64,000 bases of DNA from Pontimicrobium aquaticum (GCF_005047595.1 NZ_SUPL01000003.1:248001-312000); one strand, 5' to 3'. Numbered from the stretch's first letter, positions 42,469-52,056 are shown. A program made the numbers and translations. The notes: a model not told the origin generated them from the sequence alone.

Positions 42469-43439
42469 ACAAAAACAGAATTAAGTTCTACATAATTTTT
42501 AGTTTCTACACGATAGAATTCGTGCACTATAGTTCTAGCTCCAAAAGATTCTTTCCATGAAAGCAATCCTTCATTTATTTGTTGACCTTGATTAATGTTT
42601 GAAATTCCAAAATCGAAATACTTTTTAGTTTTAAATATATTATTAATTAGGTAATCAAAAAGAAAATCTAAGCTTCCTAATTTTTGCTTATCAGCATTAG
42701 CAGATATATACTGCACATGTGCTACATGCTTAGTATCAAAAACAGTAGCACCTGCAACAATTTTGTCATTATTATAAACATTAAATTGCCTAATATGTTT
42801 TTGAAAGTTAGATTTAAGCTGAGTGATTTCAGACAACGAATGTACTGGAACTACTTGATGTGCTTTTTTAAGGTTTGGAATTAATATCTTATTCCAAAAA
42901 TCCTTAAAATCATCTACTTCTTTTACTTCTAAATTTTGAGATAAGGCTTTTTTTAAGCCTCGTTTTCGATTTGAAGATTGTATTGGTAATTTATATTTTG
43001 CTTCAATTACCGAAGTAACATCTGTTCGTGTTACTTGTGCTTTAGTTTTAAAAAGTAGATACTGTAATTCGTCACTTGGCAACGTGTGATAAATTTTAGG
43101 TAGTAGTTTTAAATGAAGCTCTTTAACATTTTTCTTATGAAGAAATTTTAAGAGCTCTTTATAAGCTAATAATGTATCATTGAAAGTAATTCCTTCACTA
43201 AGAATAATCCCTCCATAAGTTAATCCTTGATGTGAACACACACTATTTTTGTCTTTATTGGCCGGAAAAATTGCAATCAGTACTTCATCTTTAAAAACCA
43301 ATAATGAAAAATCATGAAATCTATCATTATGGTATTCGATAAAATCACGGTAAAATAAAAACGTGGCATTTTTGGATTTTGCTATAAAATTATTCCAAAG
43401 GTGCTTATAACTTTCACTGTATTTTTCTACTGAAAAAAT
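42465..43439 (-). CDS. FemAB/GNAT-like acyl- or aminoacyltransferase, probable ATT start
   Basis: A 324-residue GNAT-fold transferase of the FemAB-like type found in polysaccharide clusters, with LKLLPKIYHTLPSDELQYLL and a second GNAT-like half (FNVYNNDKIVAGATVFD, ISANADKQKLGSLDFLFDYL). The longest frame with a usual start begins at a TTG (43301), but 46 further codons upstream code for conserved-looking protein (KHLWNNFIAKSKNATFLFYR, YHNDRFHDFSLL), which ends at ATT (43439); the frame is closed by a TAA eight codons further up. No ATG, GTG, TTG or CTG is available in between. It may acetylate the 3-amino sugar, in the role of FdtC. Confidence 0.75.
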   Translation of the reverse strand: MFSVEKYSESYKHLWNNFIAKSKNATFLFYRDFIEYHNDRFHDFSLLVFKDEVLIAIFPANKDKNSVCSHQGLTYGGIILSEGITFNDTLLAYKELLKFLHKKNVKELHLKLLPKIYHTLPSDELQYLLFKTKAQVTRTDVTSVIEAKYKLPIQSSNRKRGLKKALSQNLEVKEVDDFKDFWNKILIPNLKKAHQVVPVHSLSEITQLKSNFQKHIRQFNVYNNDKIVAGATVFDTKHVAHVQYISANADKQKLGSLDFLFDYLINNIFKTKKYFDFGISNINQGQQINEGLLSWKESFGARTIVHEFYRVETKNYVELNSVFV

Positions 43440-43474
43440 AGTTTTTTGTTTTTAGTAATTATACCGTGAAAGTA

Positions 43475-43705
43475 CTAATTTTTCTTAACAAACAAATAAT
43501 AGAAATTTATACAAAGTATCGCTACGTTAGTTATTATAATTGGCCAAGAAATAGCTAGCATAAAGCCATAAACAACAAATAGAATAGCTCCGATAGAGTT
43601 TATTAAGCGTAACTTTCTAACATCTTTCATCATAAAAGAAATTAGTAATGCTAACATAGCAGCATAACCAACCCATTCGGTTAATGAAACTCCTAAAATC
43701 TCCAC
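43475..43705 (-). CDS. Small YgjV-like inner-membrane protein
   Basis: A 76-residue protein with three hydrophobic segments (about 10-25, 33-51 and 54-72). The pattern EWVGYAAMLALLISFMMKD, RKLRLINSIGAILFVVYG matches the YgjV/Imp-YgjV family as I know it. Function is unknown. It starts 1 base before the typA stop, which means typA, this gene and probably the FemAB-like gene are on one transcript. It has no obvious link to polysaccharide synthesis. Confidence 0.75.
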   Translation of the reverse strand: MEILGVSLTEWVGYAAMLALLISFMMKDVRKLRLINSIGAILFVVYGFMLAISWPIIITNVAILCINFYYLFVKKN

Positions 43706-45505
43706 CTAAATGCTTTTAGAACGTTTTCTATCTACTTCTTTAAGTAATATTTTACGTAAACGTAAGTGATTTGGTGTTACCTCTACATACTCATCTTTTT
43801 GAATATACTCCAACGCTTCCTCTAGCGAGAACTTAATAGCTGGTACAATTTTAGCTTTATCATCAGCACCTGATGAACGCACGTTACTCAGTTTTTTTGT
43901 TTTGGTAACATTTACCACCATATCGTCTCCACGAGAGTTTTCACCAATTACCTGCCCTTCGTAAATATCTTCGCCTGGATCAACAAAAAACTTACCTCTT
44001 TCTTGCAACTTATCAATAGAATAAGGAATGGCTTGTCCTTTTTCCATAGATACTAACGATCCGTTTTGACGTTCAGGAATACCTCCTTTTATTGGTTGAT
44101 ACTCTTTAAAACGGTGTGCCATAATAGCTTCACCAGCTGTAGCAGTTAATAACTGATTACGCAAACCAATAATACCTCTTGAAGGCACCATAAATTGGCA
44201 AACCATTCGGTCGCCTTTAGCTTCCATACTTAGCATCTCCCCTTTTCGCATAGTAACCATTTCAATAGCTTTACCAGAAACTTCTTCAGGTAGATCAATA
44301 GTCATTTCTTCAACAGGTTCGCATTTAACACCATCAATTTCTTTAATGATTACTTGAGGCTGACCAATTTGAAGCTCATAACCCTCACGACGCATCGTTT
44401 CAATTAATACAGATAAATGCAACACACCACGACCAAAAACAATAAACTTATCTGCACTATCTGTTTCTTTAACTCTAAGTGCTAAGTTCTTTTCTAGCTC
44501 TTTGTCTAAACGTTCTTTAATATGACGAGAAGTCACATATTTTCCATCTTTACCAAAAAATGGTGAGTCATTAATAGTAAATAGCATACTCATTGTTGGC
44601 TCATCGATAGCAATTGTTTTTAAACCTTCAGGGTTTTCTATATCAGCAATAGTATCACCTATTTCAAAACCTTCAAGACCAACAATAGCACAAATATCTC
44701 CAGCAACAACCTCATCTACCTTTTTACGTCCTAGTCCTTCAAACGTATGTAATTCTTTTATTTTAGACTTTAAAATACTTCCATCACGTTTTACAAGAGA
44801 CACCTGCATTCCTGACTTTAAGGTTCCTCGTTGTAACCTTCCAATAGCTATTCTTCCTGTAAATGAAGAGTAATCCAACGATGTAATTAACATTTGTGTA
44901 GTTCCTTCTTTTACTTTTGGAGAAGGTATATGATTGATGACCATATCTAATAATGGCTCGATGTTATCGGTTTCATTTTTCCAATCATCACTCATCCAGT
45001 TGTTTTTGGCAGAACCATAAACTGTTGGAAAATCCAGTTGCCACTCTTCGGCACCAAGTTCGAACATTAAATCGAAAACTGCTTCATGAACCTCATCAGG
45101 TGTGCAATTTTCTTTATCAACTTTATTTACAACCACACATGGTTTTAAACCTAAATCAATAGCTTTTTGTAATACAAAACGTGTTTGCGGCATTGGGCCT
45201 TCAAAAGCATCAACTAATAACAGTACACCATCAGCCATATTAAGAACACGCTCTACTTCTCCACCAAAATCGGCGTGACCAGGAGTATCAATAATATTAA
45301 TTTTCGTGCCTTTATAAGTTACTGATACATTCTTAGATGTAATAGTAATACCACGTTCACGTTCTAGATCGTTATTATCTAGAATTAAATCTCCCGTATT
45401 TTCGTTTTCACGAAATAACTGACAGTGATACATTATTTTGTCAACCAGAGTAGTCTTACCGTGATCAACGTGAGCGATAATCGCTATATTTTTAATATTG
45501 GTCAT
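43706..45505 (-). CDS. typA: Translational GTPase TypA/BipA
   Basis: Ribosome-associated GTPase acting in 50S assembly at low temperature and in stress. The 599-residue protein has G1 [12 protein letters not shown] (about 11-22), switch I with [27 protein letters not shown] and the C-terminal TypA-specific domain ([39 protein letters not shown]). Length is normal and all motifs are present. It is divergent from the small membrane protein gene at 45665 and precedes the YgjV-like gene directly. The identification over LepA or EF-G rests on the TypA-type C terminus. Confidence 0.97.
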   Translation of the reverse strand: MTNIKNIAIIAHVDHGKTTLVDKIMYHCQLFRENENTGDLILDNNDLERERGITITSKNVSVTYKGTKINIIDTPGHADFGGEVERVLNMADGVLLLVDAFEGPMPQTRFVLQKAIDLGLKPCVVVNKVDKENCTPDEVHEAVFDLMFELGAEEWQLDFPTVYGSAKNNWMSDDWKNETDNIEPLLDMVINHIPSPKVKEGTTQMLITSLDYSSFTGRIAIGRLQRGTLKSGMQVSLVKRDGSILKSKIKELHTFEGLGRKKVDEVVAGDICAIVGLEGFEIGDTIADIENPEGLKTIAIDEPTMSMLFTINDSPFFGKDGKYVTSRHIKERLDKELEKNLALRVKETDSADKFIVFGRGVLHLSVLIETMRREGYELQIGQPQVIIKEIDGVKCEPVEEMTIDLPEEVSGKAIEMVTMRKGEMLSMEAKGDRMVCQFMVPSRGIIGLRNQLLTATAGEAIMAHRFKEYQPIKGGIPERQNGSLVSMEKGQAIPYSIDKLQERGKFFVDPGEDIYEGQVIGENSRGDDMVVNVTKTKKLSNVRSSGADDKAKIVPAIKFSLEEALEYIQKDEYVEVTPNHLRLRKILLKEVDRKRSKSI

Positions 45506-45664
45506 AGTGCCTAATTTTGCGCGTGCAAAGGTACATTTAATTTTGTTACCATTTATTATAAATATAATTTCATTAAGATGTTAAATATTTGTTATTCGAT
45601 AGCTTATACAAAATATTGGTATTGTCATTGCGTTAAAAAGACTAAAAACAAAAAAACTTTGCAA

Positions 45665-45997
45665 ATGAAAGGTTTAAGCAAATACATAAAATTTATACCC
45701 TATTTATATTTTTTAGTCTTTATTGGGCTGTGGTTTACAGATGTTAATAAAAATGAAGGCATTTTTGCTTTTCCTATTCTAATTTTTGGAATTCCGTTTG
45801 TTTGGCAAATGATTAAACCAAACAATAAATTGAATTTTGCCTTAGGGACAACCTTTGTTTGCATTTCGTCTTACTTCATTTTAGCATATTTATCTGATGT
45901 GTTAGGTGTTATTTCATTTGGTATAACTGCAAAACAATTTATAATTGTTGGAGGGGCGTTATCTTTTAGCAACTTTAATGTCCTTATGGATTATTAG
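45665..45997 (+). CDS. Small membrane protein of unknown function
   Basis: A 110-residue protein with about four hydrophobic segments (11-27, 35-51, 59-79, 83-103), starting MKGLSKYIKFIPYLYFLVFI. The frame is open 29 codons upstream, but that part lacks a protein pattern and the ATG at 45665 begins a natural amphipathic start. I do not recognise the family. kdsA follows after 60 bases with its own promoter, so there is no firm operon link. Confidence 0.65.
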   Translation: MKGLSKYIKFIPYLYFLVFIGLWFTDVNKNEGIFAFPILIFGIPFVWQMIKPNNKLNFALGTTFVCISSYFILAYLSDVLGVISFGITAKQFIIVGGALSFSNFNVLMDY

Positions 45998-46029
45998 AAA
46001 TAGTTTAAAACGAGCGTTCTAAAAATGTA

Positions 46030-46037
46030 TATCTTTG
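46030..46037 (+). promoter_or_regulatory. Probable -7 element of kdsA
   Basis: TATCTTTG is a full match to TAnnTTTG, 20 bases before the kdsA start. About 22 bases upstream of it is TTTA instead of TTTG or TTG, so only the -7 part is strong. Confidence 0.55.
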
Positions 46038-46057
46038 TGGCTTGAAAATATAAGCTA

Positions 46058-46876
46058 ATGACTCTTCAAGACATACCAAAAATTAAACATACAAACTCAA
46101 ATAATTTTTTTTTACTTGCAGGACCTTGTGCCATTGAAGGTGAAGACATGGCAATGCAAATTGCTGAAAAAGTAATTAACATTACCAACAAGCTTGAGAT
46201 TCCTTATATTTTTAAAGGCAGCTTTAAAAAAGCCAATAGAAGCCGCATTGATAGTTTTACAGGCATTGGCGACGAAAAGGCTTTAAAAATTCTAAAAAAA
46301 GTTTCAGAAACTTTTGATGTTCCAACGGTTACAGATATACATGAGGCAAGTGACGCCAAAAAAGCGGCACAATATGTTGATGTATTACAAATTCCTGCGT
46401 TTTTAGTGCGTCAAACCGATTTGGTTGTTGCTGCTGCAAAAACAGGCAAAGTAGTAAACCTAAAAAAAGGGCAGTTTATGAGTCCTGAAGCTATGAAGCA
46501 TGCTGTGCAAAAGGTTAAAGATGTTGGTAACGACAAAGTGTGGATTACAGATAGAGGTACTATGTTTGGCTATCAAGATATGATTGTTGACTTTAGAGGC
46601 ATTCCTACCATGCGTCAATATGCACCTACTATTTTAGATGTCACCCATTCTTTACAACAACCTAACCAATCGGTTGGCGTTACTGGAGGACGACCAGACA
46701 TGATTGAAACCATTGCTAGAGCTGGTGTTGTAAATAATGTAGATGGTTTATTTATTGAAACGCATTTTGACCCTACAAATGCAAAAAGTGATGGAGCCAA
46801 CATGTTACACCTAGATAATTTAGAAACTTTACTTTCTAATTTAGTTGCTATTAGAAAAACGGTTCAAGCTCTTTAA
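46058..46876 (+). CDS. kdsA: 3-deoxy-8-phosphooctulonate (KDO-8-P) synthase
   Basis: Condenses phosphoenolpyruvate and arabinose 5-phosphate to KDO-8-phosphate, for the inner core of lipopolysaccharide. The 272-residue protein has the family motifs LLAGPCAIEGED (about 19-30), IFKGSFKKANRSRIDSFTG (about 51-69), PTVTDIHEASDA, LKKGQFMSPEAMKHAV and the C-terminal IETHFDPTNAKSDGANML. Length is normal. No Cys at the start of a metal site was seen (LLAGPCAIE has the usual Cys of the NANP-type pocket), so metal dependence is left open. It stands alone. Confidence 0.95.
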   Translation: MTLQDIPKIKHTNSNNFFLLAGPCAIEGEDMAMQIAEKVINITNKLEIPYIFKGSFKKANRSRIDSFTGIGDEKALKILKKVSETFDVPTVTDIHEASDAKKAAQYVDVLQIPAFLVRQTDLVVAAAKTGKVVNLKKGQFMSPEAMKHAVQKVKDVGNDKVWITDRGTMFGYQDMIVDFRGIPTMRQYAPTILDVTHSLQQPNQSVGVTGGRPDMIETIARAGVVNNVDGLFIETHFDPTNAKSDGANMLHLDNLETLLSNLVAIRKTVQAL

Positions 46877-46976
46877 AACAGGCTTCAAAAAAACATTCTA
46901 TAAATTTTCTACATATTTTTTTTAAGTGTTTAATTTTTTTTGCGTCTAAGGCTACCTACGCAAGTTAAAAATTAAA

Positions 46977-47831
46977 ATGAAAAGATATTTATTAAGCCTG
47001 ATAGGTGCTTCTATCCTCAACCTCTTATACAACAATATACATGCTCAAAACCCTATAAAATACACAGCCTCTAATAAAGGAAAATTCTTTTTAAGTTGGG
47101 GTGGTAATCGAGCCTCCTATTCCAAATCAGACATAACCTTTAAAGGTAAAGGATATCATTTTACAATTAAAGACGCTACAGCTCATGACAAACCTAAAGG
47201 CTGGCATATAGATTATATTAATCCTGAACGACTTACAATACCTCAAACCAATGCGAAAATAGGGTACTTTATTTCTGACAAATATTCAATTGCCATTGGT
47301 GTAGATCATATGAAATATATCATGGATAGAAATAGATTTAGAACCGTAAATGGCTTCATTGACCTACCAAATAATGAATCAGGAAGCATATACAATGGGA
47401 ATTACGATAATGAAAACTTTTTTGTATCTGAAGATTTTTTAAAATTTGAACATACCGACGGCTTAAACTATATTTATGTTGAAGTTGCAAGGTTTGATGA
47501 CATCTCATCTTTATTCAACATCAATAACACAGATAAGTTTCAAATAAACATAACTGAAGGTTTTGGTGTTGGTGGACTTTACCCAAAAACCAACACCTCC
47601 TTATTAGACAAAAAAAGAAACGATACTTTTCATCTTTCTGGATATGGTTTATCTTTTAAACTTGGGTTAAACTTTACTTTTTTTAAACATTTTTATATTC
47701 AAACAGATTTAAAAGGTGGATATATTGACTTGAATGATATCCGTACAACAAATAGTTCTAATGATAATGCTTCACAAGATTTTTATTATTTACAACGAGT
47801 CATTTCCATTGGAGGGATTTTTAGGTTGTAA
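46977..47831 (+). CDS. Secreted outer-membrane beta-barrel-like protein, unknown function
   Basis: A 284-residue protein with a signal peptide (about 1-23, MKRYLLSLIGASILNLLYNN, ending HAQ) and a mature part full of alternating hydrophobic and polar strands with aromatic turns (KFFLSWGGNRASYSKSDI, FKLGLNFTFFKHFYIQTDL). The C terminus ends in a beta-strand with a penultimate aromatic pattern (ISIGGIFRL), typical of small barrel proteins. No TonB plug. I know similar proteins in Flavobacteriia as hypothetical barrel proteins; no function is known. It stands alone after kdsA. Confidence 0.7.
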   Translation: MKRYLLSLIGASILNLLYNNIHAQNPIKYTASNKGKFFLSWGGNRASYSKSDITFKGKGYHFTIKDATAHDKPKGWHIDYINPERLTIPQTNAKIGYFISDKYSIAIGVDHMKYIMDRNRFRTVNGFIDLPNNESGSIYNGNYDNENFFVSEDFLKFEHTDGLNYIYVEVARFDDISSLFNINNTDKFQINITEGFGVGGLYPKTNTSLLDKKRNDTFHLSGYGLSFKLGLNFTFFKHFYIQTDLKGGYIDLNDIRTTNSSNDNASQDFYYLQRVISIGGIFRL

Positions 47832-47869
47832 CCTGTAATATCACAAAGTTAATTTATAATAGCTTTAAT

Positions 47870-48226
47870 CTATTTATCCGACAATGCTGCGGCTGCCTTT
47901 ATTACCTTAACAAGTAAAGGTTCATCAATATTTTCTATACTAACAAACTGTAAAGACCTTACATGCTTTCGGTTATTATAATCGTGTAATTGAGGAAATT
48001 CATCCTTTAAAATTGCTCCCTTTAAAAAAGCAACATCCACAAACCTAGTCCCTTTTAATATGTTTAGATAACAAAATGGCTTCTTGTTATAATAATAAAA
48101 AGGAATATTATAACTATACCTCTCCTCAACATTTGGCAATGTTTTAAGTATTACATTTCTTATGTAAAGCATGATAGACTGGTAAGGCTCTTGTTGTTTA
48201 AAAAAATAAGTGTCAACTGGTTTCAA
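47870..48226 (-). CDS. DUF1801-domain protein
   Basis: A 118-residue small cytoplasmic protein with the DUF1801 pattern: Y-x-S-I-x-Y-I-x-N-V-I (QEPYQSIMLYIRNVIL, about 11-26) and PNVEERYSYNIPFYYYNKKPFCYL (split as VEERYSYNIPFYYY). The domain is thought to bind a metal or small molecule and is related to the iron-binding YdhG/frataxin-like fold, which is inference. It diverges from the transglutaminase gene, with 19 bases between the start codons. Confidence 0.8.
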   Translation of the reverse strand: MKPVDTYFFKQQEPYQSIMLYIRNVILKTLPNVEERYSYNIPFYYYNKKPFCYLNILKGTRFVDVAFLKGAILKDEFPQLHDYNNRKHVRSLQFVSIENIDEPLLVKVIKAAAALSDK

Positions 48227-48245
48227 TTTTTTTTATATTTAATGT

Positions 48246-49205
48246 ATGCGTTATTTAACTTTTGCTTTCTTTTTTATCTCATCTATTGTTGTTTCTCAAA
48301 ACTACAAATTAGTTGATAAAACAGTATCTGAATATCCACAATTTCATAGTTTAATTTCTTTAAGCAATAAAATCAAAAATGATTTTAAAAAAGAGTCTGA
48401 AAAAGCAAGAGCAGCTTATACTTGGATTGCCATTAATATAGACTATGATATTGAAGCTTACAAAAAACCAAAGCCGTTAAGATTCATAAGCTATAAAGAT
48501 GATAAAAGCTATAAAGAAACTCAAAAAAAATATCTAAAACGAAAAATAGATTTTGCACTTATAAGTAAAAAGGCTCTTTGCGAAGGCTATAGTGCTATGT
48601 TTGTTGAATTATGTAATCTTTTAAACCTTGAATCAAGAATAGTTAAAGGAATATCAAGAGTAAATCCAACTGAAATAAATTCATTTAAAACAACAAAAAA
48701 CCATGCATGGAATACTGTTAAAGTAAATAACAAATGGCATTTATTAGATATTACTTGGTCTAGCGGATTTATGGATCCAAAATCTGGAAAATGGATTAAA
48801 TCGTTTAATGACTTCTACTATTTTACAAAACCAGAACATTTTATCACCTCACATTATCCTCAGTATGATAGATGGCAACTACTGGATAATCCAATAAGTT
48901 TAACGTCTTTTTATCAGAAACCCATTTTCTATGCTCATTATTATAAAAGTAAACTTAAATTAAATCATAAACATAAAGGAAATATAAAAGTTACAGAAAA
49001 TGAAATAATATTATTTTTTGATAAAAAGAGTAACAAAGAAAGACTGCATTATAGTCTTTTAGATGATAAATATGTAAAACATCTAAGACTAAAAAAGATT
49101 GAGGGCAACACCTATCAGGCAAGAATTAATTACAAAAGCAACACTAGTAACATACTTACACTTTATGTAAATTTAAACCCAATAATAAACTTTACCGTAA
49201 ATTAG
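48246..49205 (+). CDS. Secreted transglutaminase-like (papain-fold) protein
   Basis: A 319-residue secreted protein with a signal peptide (about 1-17, ending VVSQ) and a transglutaminase-like core at about 40-190: Cys in KKALCEGYSAMFVELC, His in KNHAWNTVKV and Asp in WHLLDITWSSG form the catalytic triad. The C-terminal part (about 210-319) looks beta-rich. These domains in bacteria may be peptidases acting on cell wall or unknown amide bonds. All three catalytic residues are present. No adjacent partner; ggt follows 119 bases later. Confidence 0.85.
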   Translation: MRYLTFAFFFISSIVVSQNYKLVDKTVSEYPQFHSLISLSNKIKNDFKKESEKARAAYTWIAINIDYDIEAYKKPKPLRFISYKDDKSYKETQKKYLKRKIDFALISKKALCEGYSAMFVELCNLLNLESRIVKGISRVNPTEINSFKTTKNHAWNTVKVNNKWHLLDITWSSGFMDPKSGKWIKSFNDFYYFTKPEHFITSHYPQYDRWQLLDNPISLTSFYQKPIFYAHYYKSKLKLNHKHKGNIKVTENEIILFFDKKSNKERLHYSLLDDKYVKHLRLKKIEGNTYQARINYKSNTSNILTLYVNLNPIINFTVN

Positions 49206-49324
49206 AAATCCCATTATAATTCTCTCCTCTTATAAATAAGATTAAGTCTATTACCAAAATTCTTTTTAAATATTCAAAAAAGTTTAACTTTAAACACTAA
49301 TATTATTTCTCAAATAGCATCAAC

Positions 49325-51019
49325 ATGAAATTACATTTTAAGCAATCCTTATTATCTTTTTTATCACTTATTTTTTTATTTGCAACATCGCAAGTTGTAG
49401 CACAAACTTATGCCAAAAATGGCATGGTAGTCTCAGCTAATAAAACATCCTCACAAACAGGAATAGACATCCTTAAAAAAGGTGGTAATGCTATAGATGC
49501 AGCAGTTGCGACCGCTTTTTCCCTAGCTGTTACTCATCCAGCAGCAGGAAATATTGGTGGCGGTGGTTTTATTGTATATATGAAATCTGACGGTGATGTG
49601 ACTACCTTTGATTTTCGTGAAAAAGCGCCACTTGCATCAACGCCAACAATGTTTTTAGGAGAAGACGGTAAAGTAAAAGATAATAGTAATCACGATAGCT
49701 TAAAAGCAGTTGGAGTTCCTGGTACAGTTGCAGGATTATATGCAGCGCATCAAAAATATGGAAAACTACCTTGGAAGGATGTTGTACAACCAGCTATAGA
49801 CCAAGCAGAACATGGGTTCGAATTTATCTGGTCGTTATACTTTACCGCTGAAAGATATAAAAAGAGCAACCAATATCCTTTTATGTCTTCTTATTTTGAT
49901 AATGAAAATGGTGAAGTAACAGAACCTGGACAACTATGGAAACAAAAGGCATTAGCTAATACACTTAAACATATTCGAGATAAAGGAAAAGACGGTTTTT
50001 ACAAAGGAGAAGTAGCTCAAAAAATTGAAGATTATATGAAAGAAAATGGTGGCATTATCACCAAAAAAGATCTTGCAAAATATGATGCTATAGAGCGTAA
50101 ACCTGTAAAAGGTACATACAAAGGATTTGATATTTATGGTATGCCACCTCCAAGTTCTGGTGGAGCAACCCTTATTCAAATGATGAACACTATGGAGTTA
50201 GTAGATTGGAAAAATATTGAGTTTAACTCTACAGAATATGTTCATGTGGTTGCCGAAGCAATGCGTAGAGCTTATGCTGATAGAGCTGAACATTTAGGAG
50301 ATCCAGATTTTAATCCTGACATGCCAGTTGATAAATTAATCTCTAAAGCGCATGCCAAAAATCGTTTTGATAATTTAGACATGGAGCGTGCTTCAGTAAG
50401 TGATTCTACAAAATTTGGGCATCCATATGATGGTAAAAATACGACTCATTTTTCGGTTTTAGACAAAGATGGGAATGCTGTTTCAATGACTTATACCTTA
50501 GAACACAGTTATGGTGTTAAGATGGGATCTAAAGAACTTGGATTTATTTTTAACAACGAAATGGGCGATTTTAATGCTGTTCCAGGAATAACAACATCAG
50601 GCTATCAAATTGGAACTAAACCTAATTTGATTGCACCAGAAAAACGCATGTTATCTAGTATGACACCAACTATTGTTGGAAAAGATGGAAAACCTTATTT
50701 AATTATAGGTAGTCCAGGAGGTCGTACTATTATCAATACCGTATTTCAAACAACACTTAATGTATTAGAGTTTGACATGCGTATAGACAAAGCCATTGAA
50801 GCCATGAAAATTCACCACCAATGGTTTCCAGATGTTTTAACTTATGAAAAGCACCTTATGTCTCCCGATACAAGAAAAGCACTTGAAGCTATGGGACATA
50901 AACTTTCTGCACGTTCTAGTTTAGGAGTTTTAATGGGTATCACTTTCAATACTGAATTAGGCATCATTACAGGCGCATCAGATTCTGCCAGACCTGATGG
51001 TGGCGCAATAGGTTATTAA
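49325..51019 (+). CDS. ggt: Gamma-glutamyltransferase, periplasmic
   Basis: Cleaves glutathione and other gamma-glutamyl compounds and transfers the glutamyl group. The 564-residue precursor has a signal peptide (about 1-26, ending VVAQ), then the large-subunit part with GGNAIDAAVATAFSLAVTHP and GNIGGGGFIVYM. The self-cleavage site and nucleophile is Thr373 in NTTHFSVLDKDG, where the small subunit begins; SPGGRTIINTV near the end is the family oxyanion region. Lengths of both subunits are normal. It stands alone in the plus-strand direction, probably monocistronic. Confidence 0.94.
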   Translation: MKLHFKQSLLSFLSLIFLFATSQVVAQTYAKNGMVVSANKTSSQTGIDILKKGGNAIDAAVATAFSLAVTHPAAGNIGGGGFIVYMKSDGDVTTFDFREKAPLASTPTMFLGEDGKVKDNSNHDSLKAVGVPGTVAGLYAAHQKYGKLPWKDVVQPAIDQAEHGFEFIWSLYFTAERYKKSNQYPFMSSYFDNENGEVTEPGQLWKQKALANTLKHIRDKGKDGFYKGEVAQKIEDYMKENGGIITKKDLAKYDAIERKPVKGTYKGFDIYGMPPPSSGGATLIQMMNTMELVDWKNIEFNSTEYVHVVAEAMRRAYADRAEHLGDPDFNPDMPVDKLISKAHAKNRFDNLDMERASVSDSTKFGHPYDGKNTTHFSVLDKDGNAVSMTYTLEHSYGVKMGSKELGFIFNNEMGDFNAVPGITTSGYQIGTKPNLIAPEKRMLSSMTPTIVGKDGKPYLIIGSPGGRTIINTVFQTTLNVLEFDMRIDKAIEAMKIHHQWFPDVLTYEKHLMSPDTRKALEAMGHKLSARSSLGVLMGITFNTELGIITGASDSARPDGGAIGY

Positions 51020-51041
51020 ATTTAATTTAACAAAAAATTAG

Positions 51042-51072
51042 TTGTAGATATAGATTAGTTTTACTTACTTTG
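51042..51072 (+). promoter_or_regulatory. Promoter of the membrane-protein operon, overlapping the operator
   Basis: TTG at 51042-51044, a 20-base spacer and TTACTTTG at 51065-51072 (7 of 8 to TAnnTTTG). The last six bases belong to the operator at 51067-51083, so a bound repressor would cover the -7 element. Confidence 0.6.
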
Positions 51073-51083
51073 TAATTCAAAGT
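51067..51083. promoter_or_regulatory. Operator-like palindrome, copy 1
   Basis: ACTTTGTAATTCAAAGT, with ACTTTG and CAAAGT arms. It is 9 bases before the ATG at 51093 and nearly the same (16 of 17) as 52370-52386. The winged-helix regulator at 52057 is the natural candidate to bind it. Confidence 0.7.
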
Positions 51084-51092
51084 ACTTTTAAT

Positions 51093-51719
51093 ATGAAATC
51101 AAAAGATTATTTACAAGACCTAAGCGAGATTAAGCATCTTATGAATAAATCATCTCGATTTATGTCACTAAGTGGTTTATCAGGTATACTCGCAGGTATT
51201 TACGCGCTTATAGGAGCTTACCTTGGTTATACAATTATTTATAGAGATAATGTAATCTCAAATGATGGTTATAGAACATTGATTCTAGATGGAAAAGATA
51301 TTATAAATATAGTTTTAATAGCATTTGCTGTAGTTACTTTGTCTATCATTACAGGCGTTTTTTTAAGCTGGCAAAAAGCTAAAACTCAAAATGAAAGTTT
51401 CTGGAATTCTGCCTCAAAACGACTGCTAATTAACTTTTTAATTCCTTTAGCAACTGGAGGATTCTTTATATTATTTCTAATTGAAAAAGAAATTTATGCT
51501 TTTGTAGCACCATTAACTCTTGTTTTTTATGGTCTTGCATTAGTTAACGCCAGCAAATATACTTTAGGATACATTCGTTATTTTGGAATCACGATGATAC
51601 TTATCGGTTTAGCATCCGTTTGGTTTTTAGGATATGGTTTATTCTTTTGGGCTTTGGGCTTTGGAGTATGTCATATTATTTATGGCGCATTAATGCATTT
51701 TAAATACGATAGAAAATAA
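51093..51719 (+). CDS. Membrane protein of unknown function, head of the operon
   Basis: A 208-residue protein with about six hydrophobic segments (for example LSGILAGIYALIGAYLGY at about 28-45 and IPLATGGFFILFLIEKE). The N terminus MKSKDYLQDLSEIKHLMNKSSRF is a charged cytoplasmic helix, as in proteins often placed next to HTH_34-type regulators in Bacteroidota; I infer the association from that memory. It follows the operator and promoter at 51042-51083 and the small protein gene after it begins 15 bases past its stop. A partner in membrane sensing or osmotic response is possible but unproven. Confidence 0.75.
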   Translation: MKSKDYLQDLSEIKHLMNKSSRFMSLSGLSGILAGIYALIGAYLGYTIIYRDNVISNDGYRTLILDGKDIINIVLIAFAVVTLSIITGVFLSWQKAKTQNESFWNSASKRLLINFLIPLATGGFFILFLIEKEIYAFVAPLTLVFYGLALVNASKYTLGYIRYFGITMILIGLASVWFLGYGLFFWALGFGVCHIIYGALMHFKYDRK

Positions 51720-51734
51720 TATAAATTGAGAATC

Positions 51735-52022
51735 ATGATACAAAATAAACGACTCACTTATATTATCACATCAATAGCATTTATACTTTTAATCCCATTA
51801 GTAGCAATGCAGTTTACTAATGAGGTAAATTGGACTTTATCTGACTTTATAATAGCTGGCGTATTACTTATTGGAACAGGGTTAGTATGCGAATTTGTAA
51901 TGAGAAAAGTAAAAACAAAAGAAAACCGAATAGCTTTAATTGTAATTACTCTTGCACTATTATTATTGATTTGGGCAGAATTGGCTGTTAGCATTTTTGG
52001 AACACCTTTAGCAGGAAGTTAA
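51735..52022 (+). CDS. Small membrane protein of unknown function
   Basis: A 95-residue protein with three hydrophobic segments (about 6-26, 35-56 and 64-90). A TTG three codons upstream (51726) gives a longer frame, but the ATG at 51735 is the plain choice. It lies between the operon head and the winged-helix gene (34 bases), in the same direction. I do not recognise the family. Confidence 0.65.
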   Translation: MIQNKRLTYIITSIAFILLIPLVAMQFTNEVNWTLSDFIIAGVLLIGTGLVCEFVMRKVKTKENRIALIVITLALLLLIWAELAVSIFGTPLAGS

Positions 52023-52056
52023 ATTAAAAGAGATTCCTGCTGATGCAGGAAGTATT

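Noticed and set aside
45622-45631. TTGTCATTGC near 45622 as a further copy of the palindromic element
   Set aside because: Only about 10 bases match, with no partner arm nearby.
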